A stretch of 6,874 nt of DNA from Treponema sp. (GCA_017849315.1 JAFIHQ010000097.1:1-6874), one strand, 5' to 3'. Counted from the stretch's first letter, positions 1 to 5,849 are shown. Made by a program: numbers and translations. Notes: a model not told the origin generated them from the sequence alone.

Positions 1-1910
1 ACAAGCTGATTGAATTCGGCTTCATCTATAGCTTCTTTTTCGAGCAGCGTCGTGGCAACTTTTTCCAGCGTGTCCTTTTTGGCCATCAAAAGCTCCACCA
101 CATGCTCGTAACGTTCGCGAATTATCCTCGCTATCTCGTCATCGACATATTTTTGCGTGTCCTCGCTATATTCGCGCGCCATAAAGCCGTCGGAATCCGG
201 GAAGTTGGTGAAGTTTTGACCTCGATGAGTCAGTGCAACATGCCTGAAACGTTCGGACATTCCATAGTCTGTGATCATTTTGCGCGCGATATCAGTGGCT
301 CGGGTTATATCGTTCGAAGCTCCAGTAGAAATACTGCTAAAGACAATTTCCTCTGCAGCCCGACCACCCAAAAGCACGTCGATTTGGCTCAAAAGCTCAG
401 CTTCGCTTACGACATACCTGTCTTCAACAGGCGTCTGCAAGGTATAACCAAGCGCACCATAACCGCGCGGAATTATGGAGACTTTACGCACAGGGTCGGA
501 ACCTGGAGTGAATGCGGCTGTAATCGCATGGCCCGTTTCGTGGTAAGCGATGATTCGACGTTCTTGCGGATTCATAACCTTAGTTTTCTTTTCCAGGCCG
601 GCAATTACCTTTTCTATGGCGTCTTCAAAGTCTTTTTGGTTGACCTTTTTTCTGCCTGCACGAACTGCCAAAAGGGCTGCTTCATTCACGAGGTTGGCAA
701 GATCGGCACCCACAAACCCGGATGTACTTCTGGCAATCTTGCTCAAATCAACAGTGGAATCCATCTTTATGTTCTTGGCATGAATGCGCAAGATCGCTTC
801 TCTGCCCGCCATGTCCGGTCTGTCTACCAAAACCTGCCTATCGAATCTCCCCGGTCTTAAGAGTGCCGGGTCCAGTACGTCGGGCCTATTGGTCGCTGCC
901 AGAATGATGAGACCGGAAGTGGCATCGAACCCGTCCATCTCTACCAACAATTGATTGAGAGTCTGTTCTCGTTCATCGTTTCCACCGATTACGCCACTCA
1001 CGCGGCTCTTGCCAAGCGCATCCAGTTCATCGATAAAGACGATACAAGGCGCTTTTTCCCGTGCCTGTCTAAAAAGATCGCGGACGCGTGCCGCTCCGAC
1101 ACCAACAAACATTTCAACAAACTCGGCACCACTCATTCTAAAGAAAGGAACGTTTGCTTCGCCGGCTACAGCCCTTGCAAGAAGCGTTTTTCCTGTTCCC
1201 GGAGGACCAACCAAAAGAACGCCCTTAGGAATCTTGCCGCCAATCTCCGTGTACTTGGTAGGATTCTTTAAGAAGTCGACAACTTCTATAAGCTCCGTCT
1301 TGGCTTCGTCCACACCGGCGACATCAGAAAACCTCGTCTTGATATCGCCTTCGGCGACAATCGTCGTCTTGTTCTGCCCAAAAGCGAGAACATTTGAATT
1401 CATTCCTCCGCCCTGGAATCGCTTCATAACCGTTCGCCAAAGCAGGAACATAATAAGGAAGGGCAGAACCCAGTTGAGAATGAACGAAAGGGCAAGGTTC
1501 CCGTCTTTTGGAGAAGCAGAGTAGACAACCCCATATTCGTCCAGCAGTTGCGTAAAATTGGGATCGTTTACAGGCACCGCCTTGTACACAACGCCAGTCT
1601 TGGCATTTGCAGGAAGTGGAGAAGCAGGCTGCACATTTGGCTCGGCATAACCCGTATAATAATTGATATCAATTTCGACGCGTTTAATCTCGCCGTCTCT
1701 TATTTTTTCTTTAAAAACCGAATATGGAATGATTGTATCGTCGGAACTGAAAGCCAGATAGTTGAAGAGTACAACAGCAATAAGCATGACAATCAGATAA
1801 CCGAACGAGAAGCGCATCTGGAATTTGTTGGGGCCCTCTGGGCCGTCCGAGCGATTGCCAGCCTTTTGGGGATCTGGTTTTTTGTTCCAATCATCCTTTT
1901 TTGTTGCCAT
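1..1910 (-). CDS. ftsH: ATP-dependent zinc metalloprotease FtsH (3' end cut by window edge)
   Basis: FtsH is a membrane-anchored AAA+ protease that unfolds and degrades misfolded membrane proteins and short-lived regulators at the cytoplasmic face. I translated the reverse strand from the ATG at 1910 and the frame stays open for 636 codons to the edge, so only the last part of the C terminus is missing. Visible parts: a hydrophilic N tail, TM1 at about residues 36-54, an extracytoplasmic loop of about 84 residues, and TM2 at about 140-160. The AAA+ domain has Walker A GPPGTGKT (235-242), pore motif FVG (268-270), Walker B IDELDA (293-298) and second region of homology RPGRFDR with arginines 352 and 355. 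The protease domain has zinc motif HETGH (457-461), with Asp534 in SNDI as the likely third ligand. The start is supported by GAGGT at 1921-1917, 6 nt upstream. No frameshift is seen. It is divergent from groES; I found no convincing promoter for it in the shared region. Confidence 0.97.
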   Translation of the reverse strand, partial: MATKKDDWNKKPDPQKAGNRSDGPEGPNKFQMRFSFGYLIVMLIAVVLFNYLAFSSDDTIIPYSVFKEKIRDGEIKRVEIDINYYTGYAEPNVQPASPLPANAKTGVVYKAVPVNDPNFTQLLDEYGVVYSASPKDGNLALSFILNWVLPFLIMFLLWRTVMKRFQGGGMNSNVLAFGQNKTTIVAEGDIKTRFSDVAGVDEAKTELIEVVDFLKNPTKYTEIGGKIPKGVLLVGPPGTGKTLLARAVAGEANVPFFRMSGAEFVEMFVGVGAARVRDLFRQAREKAPCIVFIDELDALGKSRVSGVIGGNDEREQTLNQLLVEMDGFDATSGLIILAATNRPDVLDPALLRPGRFDRQVLVDRPDMAGREAILRIHAKNIKMDSTVDLSKIARSTSGFVGADLANLVNEAALLAVRAGRKKVNQKDFEDAIEKVIAGLEKKTKVMNPQERRIIAYHETGHAITAAFTPGSDPVRKVSIIPRGYGALGYTLQTPVEDRYVVSEAELLSQIDVLLGGRAAEEIVFSSISTGASNDITRATDIARKMITDYGMSERFRHVALTHRGQNFTNFPDSDGFMAREYSEDTQKYVDDEIARIIRERYEHVVELLMAKKDTLEKVATTLLEKEAIDEAEFNQL

Positions 1911-1979
1911 CTATATACCTCATTAAACAATTTACTCAAAAACAAAAGAATAAGAAAGTCTACCCACAATAAAATTTTC

Positions 1980-1998
1980 CGGTCGAATTTCCCGACCG
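1980..1998. repeat. Inverted repeat in the ftsH leader region
   Basis: Perfect 6-bp arms CGGTCG (1980-1985) and CGACCG (1993-1998) flank a 7-nt AT-rich centre, about 70-90 bp upstream of the ftsH ATG. It could be an operator or a hairpin in the ftsH 5' UTR. No gene reads into it from upstream on the minus strand, so a terminator role is unlikely. Function is not known. Confidence 0.4.
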
Positions 1999-2010
1999 CG
2001 GCAAGGATTT

Positions 2011-2039
2011 TGACCCTATTCTGACCCTATTCTGAGCCC
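2011..2039. repeat. 11-bp tandem direct repeat, two perfect copies plus a degenerate third
   Basis: TGACCCTATTC occurs at 2011-2021 and again at 2022-2032, followed by a partial match TGAGCCC at 2033-2039. Read on the minus strand, toward ftsH, the unit is GAATAGGGTCA. The 11-bp period is close to one helical turn, so equivalent bases face the same side of the DNA, as with repeated sites for a transcription factor. It lies about 100-130 bp upstream of ftsH. A chance slippage duplication is the alternative. Confidence 0.6.
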
Positions 2040-2068
2040 ATAGAGAAGGCAAAATCGGCGTGTCCCAG

Positions 2069-2086
2069 CTGCAAGAACAGTTGCAG
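2069..2086. repeat. Inverted repeat upstream of the groES promoter
   Basis: CTGCAA (2069-2074) and TTGCAG (2081-2086) are perfect 6-bp arms around a 6-nt centre. The element ends about 21 bp before the groES -35 box, a reasonable place for an activator or repressor site serving either divergent gene. It does not match the CIRCE element (TTAGCACTC-N9-GAGTGCTAA), which I looked for in this region and did not find. Confidence 0.35.
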
Positions 2087-2107
2087 TGGAGAGTTTTGCG
2101 CGTTTAC

Positions 2108-2136
2108 TTGACCGTATCCCATTGTTTTCTTATATT
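2108..2136 (+). promoter_or_regulatory. Predicted sigma-70 promoter of groES
   Basis: The -35 box TTGACC (2108-2113, 5 of 6 consensus) and -10 box TATATT (2131-2136, 5 of 6) are separated by exactly 17 bp. Transcription should start near 2143, giving a leader of about 39 nt. It looks like a constitutive housekeeping promoter rather than a sigma-32 heat-shock promoter. Confidence 0.75.
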
Positions 2137-2141
2137 TCTCA

Positions 2142-2174
2142 TGATTGTTTTAATCAACCAATAATATTGGGAGG
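2142..2174 (+). promoter_or_regulatory. groES leader: two inverted repeats and the Shine-Dalgarno
   Basis: The predicted leader begins with TGATT (2142-2146) and AATCA (2152-2156) around a 5-nt loop. It continues with the 13-bp palindrome CCAATAATATTGG (2158-2170). The Shine-Dalgarno GGGAGG (2169-2174) sits 7 nt before the ATG at 2182, and its first two G residues belong to the palindrome's right arm. Pairing of the palindrome in RNA (5 bp, 3-nt loop) would partly mask the ribosome site. As DNA it could equally be an operator just downstream of the start site. Confidence 0.5.
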
Positions 2175-2181
2175 ATAGTAT

Positions 2182-2448
2182 ATGAACGTAAAACCTTTAG
2201 GTGATCGTGTTCTGATCAAGATCAAAGAAAGCGAAACAAAGACAGCTTCTGGTATCATCATTCCGCAAACTGCTCAAGAAAAGACGCAAACCGGCGTTGT
2301 GATTGCCGTTGGCACCGATAAGGATGCGATCAAAGTAAAGGCTGGCGACGAAGTCATGTACGATAAGTATGCTGGAACCCAAATCAAGATCGATGGTGTC
2401 GAGCACCTTATAGTCAAGATGTCTGATATCCTCGCGGTATTGGAATAA
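2182..2448 (+). CDS. groES: Co-chaperonin GroES (Hsp10)
   Basis: GroES is the seven-subunit lid of the GroEL folding chamber in the cytoplasm; it closes the cage when GroEL binds ATP. The 88-residue product starts MNVKPLGDRVLIK, the family's N-terminal strand, and has the mobile loop that docks on GroEL at about residues 17-37 (ETKTASGIIIP with flanks). It contains DKYAGTQIKIDG at about 61-72 and ends in the usual hydrophobic strand LIVKMSDILAVLE. It is shorter than E. coli GroES (97 aa) but seems complete. The start is fixed by GGGAGG 7 nt upstream. groEL does not follow: a terminator and then a convergent gene do. GroEL must be encoded elsewhere, as I recall for treponemes. Confidence 0.97.
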   Translation: MNVKPLGDRVLIKIKESETKTASGIIIPQTAQEKTQTGVVIAVGTDKDAIKVKAGDEVMYDKYAGTQIKIDGVEHLIVKMSDILAVLE

Positions 2449-2471
2449 GCTCTGTCTAACTCATCATACTG

Positions 2472-2503
2472 AAAAAAAGGCTGCACATGGTGCAGCCTTT
2501 TTT
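2472..2503. terminator. Strong intrinsic terminator after groES, probably bidirectional
   Basis: An 8-bp G+C-rich stem, GGCTGCAC (2479-2486) with GTGCAGCC (2490-2497), closes a 3-nt loop. It is flanked by A7 on the left (2472-2478) and T6 on the right (2498-2503), which lengthen the stem and supply a U tract on either strand. It should end groES transcription on the plus strand and can also stop transcripts arriving on the minus strand from the EIIA gene, whose stop is about 120 bp away. Confidence 0.93.
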
Positions 2504-2623
2504 ATAGACAATTGAAAAACAGGGCTTCAATTTCTGGGCGGATCTGCTCACCAATTTACTTCTTACTTCATAATTCAAAAACAAAAAAGAGAAAAGTAAA
2601 AAAGTGGAGTGGCAAGTATGACT

Positions 2624-3085
2624 TCAGTTATCAAGCGGCTGCGGTTTTAGTATGTCCAAAATCTCTTCTGGAGTCTTGGCATTGAGAATAGCCTGGCGCT
2701 TTTCCTCGCTGCGGAAAAGCATGCTGACCTCTGCAAGAAACTGCAGGTGCGGACCAGTTTTCTCCAAGGGCGACAGCGTCATGATAAAAATACGGCAACC
2801 CTGGTGATCGAGCGCATCAAAATCGACCTCATGGTCAGATACACCGATACAAGCCACCAGATCCTTGACGGCAGCCGTTTTGCCATGAGGGATGGCAATT
2901 CCGTGCTTCATGCCCGTGCTCATCCTGGACTCGCGCTCCTGGACTGAAGCGATGGCTTCTTCCCTATTGGAGACATTGCCACTCGCCATTGCCACATCTA
3001 CGAGCTGGCTTATAATTTCATCTTTGGTAGTGCCCGTAAGATGCAGTGCGATCAAATCCGGGCTTAAGACTGTCATCAAATCCAT
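2624..3085 (-). CDS. PTS EIIA component, fructose/mannitol/PtsN family, single domain
   Basis: EIIA proteins carry a phosphoryl group on a histidine, taken from HPr-type proteins and passed to EIIB or used for regulation. The 153-residue product is the right length for one EIIA type-2 domain. The active-site block GIAIPHGK puts the phospho-histidine at His67, and the second conserved histidine block GPHLQFLAEVS has His113. There is no signal peptide or membrane segment, so it is cytoplasmic. No EIIB, EIIC, EI or HPr gene is in the window, which favours a regulatory PtsN-like role over sugar uptake, though a scattered sugar PTS is possible. The start at 3085 has no Shine-Dalgarno; a -10 box lies 6 nt upstream, suggesting a leaderless mRNA. 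ATG at 3076 (residue 4) is an alternative but also lacks a Shine-Dalgarno. Downstream, 2577-2604 is T-rich on this strand without a clear hairpin; the terminator at 2472-2503 is the likelier end. Confidence 0.92.
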   Translation of the reverse strand: MDLMTVLSPDLIALHLTGTTKDEIISQLVDVAMASGNVSNREEAIASVQERESRMSTGMKHGIAIPHGKTAAVKDLVACIGVSDHEVDFDALDHQGCRIFIMTLSPLEKTGPHLQFLAEVSMLFRSEEKRQAILNAKTPEEILDILKPQPLDN

Positions 3086-3091
3086 AAGATT

Positions 3092-3120
3092 ATAGTAGAA
3101 CGAGCCGGAAGCAGCGTCAA
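3092..3120 (-). promoter_or_regulatory. Predicted promoter of the EIIA gene, leaderless geometry
   Basis: On the minus strand, TTGACG (3120-3115, 5 of 6 consensus) and TACTAT (3097-3092, 4 of 6) are 17 bp apart. Six bases separate the -10 box from the ATG at 3085, so the predicted start of transcription is at the A of the start codon. An overlapping TATAAT (3094-3089) is a perfect -10 hexamer but is 20 bp from the -35 box and would place the start inside the gene. Confidence 0.65.
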
Positions 3121-3134
3121 GCGTATAAACGCTT
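3119..3134. repeat. Inverted repeat overlapping the EIIA -35 box
   Basis: AAGCGT (3119-3124) and ACGCTT (3129-3134) are perfect 6-bp arms around ATAA. The element overlaps the first two bases of the -35 box of the EIIA promoter, so a protein bound here could activate or block it. A short T run follows on the plus strand, but there is no plus-strand gene upstream to terminate. Confidence 0.4.
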
Positions 3135-3185
3135 TTTGTCTGTGCCTCCTGCCTGGTATCGGCCCGTGTCTCTTCTTGATTGTCG

Positions 3186-3212
3186 TTGACATTACAGGAG
3201 CTTTGCTATAAT
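3186..3212 (+). promoter_or_regulatory. Predicted promoter of tRNA-Arg
   Basis: TTGACA (3186-3191) and TATAAT (3207-3212) both match the sigma-70 consensus perfectly, and TGC before the -10 box makes an extended -10 (TGnTATAAT). The spacer is only 15 bp, shorter than the preferred 17, which the extended -10 may offset. Transcription should start near 3219, about 91 nt before the mature tRNA. Confidence 0.75.
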
Positions 3213-3224
3213 GTCCCTAAAGAA

Positions 3225-3290
3225 CCGCATAAGTGCGGATTGCATACGTGGTGCGCCGGCAAAGGCTTCGATTAAGTCTGGTAAGTCTGG
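3225..3290 (+). other. tRNA leader with a small hairpin and a 9-bp tandem repeat
   Basis: The predicted pre-tRNA leader holds a hairpin, CCGCA (3225-3229) with TGCGG (3234-3238) over a TAAG loop. It also has two perfect tandem copies of TAAGTCTGG (3273-3281 and 3282-3290). GGCAAAGGC near 3258-3266 can pair imperfectly with GCCTTTTG shortly before the tRNA. I recognise no RNA family here; it is probably trimmed off by RNase P. Confidence 0.45.
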
Positions 3291-3309
3291 CATTGCCTTT
3301 TGTGCATAA

Positions 3310-3383
<74 letters not shown>

Positions 3384-3416
3384 AAAAATCCAACCAAAAC
3401 ATCCATTAGACGGGAA

Positions 3417-5381
3417 TCACTTCATTTCGAAATTTGCTTCCAAAGTCGCAAGACGCACCTTAACCACTTTGATTGTCACCTTTTGGTCGAGTTGGACCGC
3501 GCGTCGGCAACGCAGGCTTGTTTCAAGCCCTAATGCTTCTATGAGTACCCAAGCCTCGTTTTCTCGCAGTTCCAGAATGGTTGCCATTCCTTCCCAGTCT
3601 GGGTGACGGGCAAGATAAACGCAGGTCCAATGCAGACGCGAATCCCTTTCGGCTTGTCTTGTCTGACTTGATGCCTGACTCGCTATAAGACACCGGCGCC
3701 CCAGTTCGTCCTCAGAGAGCGGCATGGCGGATAAGCCTTGCTCGCGTTGAAGAGAACGCCTTATCTGATAGTGGGTGAGTAAGTCCTGATAGCGGCGTAA
3801 AGGACTTGTAACTTGAGAATAGAACGAAAGCCCGAGGCCTCTATGTGCGAGAGTTTCGGTACCTACTATGGAAGCCCGCATGCCCTTTCGGCGGGCAAAT
3901 TGTACCGAGAGGGGCGCTGGGCGCTCCATGTCGGCAAGGTACTGAGCGGGAATGTTGGGTGCCTCCTGGCTGCTGTAGAGGAAGGGCAGGCGGCGGTCGC
4001 GCGCCCAGCGCCCGGCTGCCTCGCCGGCTAGAAGCATCATCTCGCGCACAATGCCGCTGGACCGCGTGACAGGAAGCGGCGTAAAGGCAATCTCATCCCC
4101 TCTCACTTTTATAGAAACTTCCGGAAAGTCGATTTCGACCGCGCCATTTTGTATACGCCGCCGCTTCCTGGTCTGGGCTATCCGGTCTAGGGCCACGAGT
4201 GTGGGTTCGCCTTGCGACAGAAGCTCATCGGCCTTTTCGTACGATAACCTGGAGACCTTAACCGTACTAGGGCTGATCATGGTTTCGGTCACACTGCCAT
4301 CGTCTGCCACTTTCATCCTGAAGGATAGAGCGGGAGAGAGAGGGTTTAGCCCCAAACCTAAGGTCTTTACAGCGCCCTCCGGCAGCATTGGAATGGTCTT
4401 TTCAGGTAAATAGAGCGTGGCCCCGCGCTCCATAGCCGTTTGGTCCAAAGAAGATTCGGCATCGATGTAGCTCGCTGGGTCCGCGATGTGTACCCAGACA
4501 TAGGTTCCGTCGTAGCCGATTGCGTCGTCCGGATCGGTCGACCAGGCATTGTCGATAGCGTACGAAGCAACCGAACTCAAGTCGAGTCTGGACAAATGGC
4601 TTTGCAGTTCTTTGCCAGGAAAATCCAATTTAGGTACATTGAGATTACAGCCTGAACGAGCCGGCCAAGGATTGTCTTTATCTGTCCAAATACCGGCATC
4701 TATAAGTGCTTCGTGTATGACTTCGGGTTTTTCCGAAAGCCCCAAATCTTGGGCAAGTGAGCAATACGATGTGCGGCCAAGCGCAAAAGACTCCAGTTCC
4801 CGAATAAAAGGGAGGAATGATGAATCTATAGTCTTAGTTGGCTGTCCCTCATCGGAGATTTCTTCTCTGTTGACTCTATTGACGCGCCCTTTACTGGCAC
4901 GCGCCTTGTGAGCCTCTAAAAACCAGGCGATAAAAGCTTTCCGTTGTGCAGCCTCGCTCTGTTTTCTTTGGGCCTTTTCCTCAACCTTCCTGCGTTCACT
5001 CAGGCTCAACGCAACAGGAGTCCCATCAATCATCGAAAAAAGTGTCCCTTCAAGCGCCTTTTCCAGGCACGCAGCTGCGGTTTCTGGTGTATATTCGCCA
5101 AAGACCAGCTCGCTCAAGCTTTGCCAAGTCAAGGCAATTGGTTCGTCGCTTTGAGTATCGGCATGGTCCGAGACGAGCATTTCGTAGGCTGTCTCAAAGT
5201 CACCATCCTGTCGAGGAGCTGGAAAACGAGTGACAGGGCCGGTATGAATTATGACAACATCCTTCTCCCTTAACCGAAGGTTTGTCGAGTCTTGAAAGGC
5301 AACAGAGTACTTTCCATCTGAAAAGCCAGTAACGAGACCTATTTGGTTCTTATAGAGTACGAGGGCCCCGGTTTGTATCAT
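3417..5381 (-). CDS. RNase II/R family exoribonuclease (RNB domain)
   Basis: RNB enzymes degrade single-stranded RNA 3' to 5' into mononucleotides in mRNA decay and RNA quality control. At 654 aa the protein is close to E. coli RNase II (644) and much shorter than RNase R. The RNB domain spans about residues 265-545. Its metal-binding motif IDNAWSTDPDDA has Asp277, 283, 285 and 286, the same spacing as Asp201, 207, 209 and 210 of RNase II. The distal motif TSPLRRYQDLL has Arg529 and Arg530. The C terminus from about 585 looks like a divergent S1-type RNA-binding fold. The N terminus (1-50) looks like a small SH3-like barrel, not the paired cold-shock domains of RNase II/R, followed by a charged, probably helical stretch at about 127-150. 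This resembles, from memory, the cyanobacterial/plastid-type RNB enzymes. There is no Shine-Dalgarno; a -10 box lies 6 nt before the ATG. Whether to call it RNase II or R is uncertain. Confidence 0.92.
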   Translation of the reverse strand: MIQTGALVLYKNQIGLVTGFSDGKYSVAFQDSTNLRLREKDVVIIHTGPVTRFPAPRQDGDFETAYEMLVSDHADTQSDEPIALTWQSLSELVFGEYTPETAAACLEKALEGTLFSMIDGTPVALSLSERRKVEEKAQRKQSEAAQRKAFIAWFLEAHKARASKGRVNRVNREEISDEGQPTKTIDSSFLPFIRELESFALGRTSYCSLAQDLGLSEKPEVIHEALIDAGIWTDKDNPWPARSGCNLNVPKLDFPGKELQSHLSRLDLSSVASYAIDNAWSTDPDDAIGYDGTYVWVHIADPASYIDAESSLDQTAMERGATLYLPEKTIPMLPEGAVKTLGLGLNPLSPALSFRMKVADDGSVTETMISPSTVKVSRLSYEKADELLSQGEPTLVALDRIAQTRKRRRIQNGAVEIDFPEVSIKVRGDEIAFTPLPVTRSSGIVREMMLLAGEAAGRWARDRRLPFLYSSQEAPNIPAQYLADMERPAPLSVQFARRKGMRASIVGTETLAHRGLGLSFYSQVTSPLRRYQDLLTHYQIRRSLQREQGLSAMPLSEDELGRRCLIASQASSQTRQAERDSRLHWTCVYLARHPDWEGMATILELRENEAWVLIEALGLETSLRCRRAVQLDQKVTIKVVKVRLATLEANFEMK

Positions 5382-5387
5382 AGATTT

Positions 5388-5416
5388 CTTATAGCCAGTA
5401 TGTGGGAAAATAGCAA
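5388..5416 (-). promoter_or_regulatory. Predicted promoter of the RNB gene, leaderless geometry
   Basis: On the minus strand, TTGCTA (5416-5411, 4 of 6 consensus) and TATAAG (5393-5388, 5 of 6) are 17 bp apart. Exactly 6 bases separate the -10 box from the ATG at 5381, so transcription should begin at the A of the start codon. The bases before the ATG (AAATCT) hold no Shine-Dalgarno. The geometry is identical to that of the EIIA gene. Confidence 0.6.
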
Positions 5417-5455
5417 TGTACCAAGACTACGGGAGGGTTTTTAGGACGGTTTGCC

Positions 5456-5485
5456 TTGCCACAATAAACAACACTCTGTTATAAT
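5456..5485 (+). promoter_or_regulatory. Predicted strong promoter of the small membrane protein gene
   Basis: TTGCCA (5456-5461, 5 of 6 consensus) and a perfect TATAAT (5480-5485) are 18 bp apart, with TG at 5477-5478 making an extended -10. Transcription should start near 5492, leaving a leader of about 57 nt. It is divergent from the RNB promoter, with about 40 bp between the two -35 boxes. Confidence 0.75.
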
Positions 5486-5548
5486 GCGGATAATTTGTTG
5501 ATACATTATTTAATACTATTCTTAGAAAAGGTGTAAAGGAGAAGACAA

Positions 5549-5809
5549 ATGACTGCATTGTTGATTGGTATTGTACTCTTGATCGTGGCAATAGTTATGT
5601 GTGTCCCTGGTGGGCTTAACTGGTGGAACGATGTGCTGGCGTTTCTTAGGGGCGCAGTGCCCGTGATTGCCGTGCTTGCTGGTATCGTGGCAGTTTTGGT
5701 TGGCGTTGCCGACATTAGGGATAAGAAGGAAGCCGAGAAGGAAGAAAAAGAAGAGGCTGCGAATAACAAGAGCAGCGACACTGGAGATTCCAACAGCGCG
5801 AACAAATAG
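5549..5809 (+). CDS. Small two-helix membrane protein with charged tail, function unknown
   Basis: I do not recognise this 86-residue protein. It has a hydrophobic helix at about residues 3-20, a short loop with GGLNWWNDV (21-29), and a second hydrophobic helix at about 35-54. The tail (55-86) begins with a Lys/Glu-rich stretch (KKEAEKEEKEE), likely helical, and ends rich in Ser, Asn and Asp. That predicts an inner-membrane hairpin with the tail in the cytoplasm. Evidence that it is real: an extended -10 promoter, an excellent Shine-Dalgarno AAAGGAG (5535-5541) 7 nt before the ATG, and a composition typical of a membrane protein. It has its own promoter, is transcribed toward rplM, and has no clear terminator after it, so some read-through into rplM is possible. 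A stress, envelope or regulatory role would be guesswork. Confidence 0.85.
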   Translation: MTALLIGIVLLIVAIVMCVPGGLNWWNDVLAFLRGAVPVIAVLAGIVAVLVGVADIRDKKEAEKEEKEEAANNKSSDTGDSNSANK

Positions 5810-5849
5810 GAATGGGCAACTGAATTCCCCTCTGTTTTGCGCTAGATGC

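Noticed and set aside
102..860. Long plus-strand open frame antisense to ftsH
   Set aside because: It overlaps the conserved AAA+ and protease domains of ftsH on the other strand. Its translation shows no family features and it has no Shine-Dalgarno.
955..1524. Plus-strand open frame of 189 codons antisense to ftsH
   Set aside because: Low-complexity shadow of the conserved ftsH coding strand; the minus-strand reading gives intact Walker motifs.
1911..2181. CIRCE (HrcA) operator for groES
   Set aside because: No TTAGCACTC-N9-GAGTGCTAA-like inverted repeat is present; the repeats found differ in sequence and spacing.
3211..3309. 32-aa open frame with AGGAG 10 nt upstream, ending exactly where the tRNA begins
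   Set aside because: Its ATG overlaps the consensus -10 box of the tRNA promoter, so the predicted transcript starts after the ATG. The peptide has no recognisable features, and a frame this short is likely by chance.
5549..5605. Possible lipoprotein signal with Cys18 in the small membrane protein
   Set aside because: The residue before the cysteine is Met, there is no N-terminal Lys/Arg, and a second hydrophobic helix follows. A double-helix membrane protein fits better.
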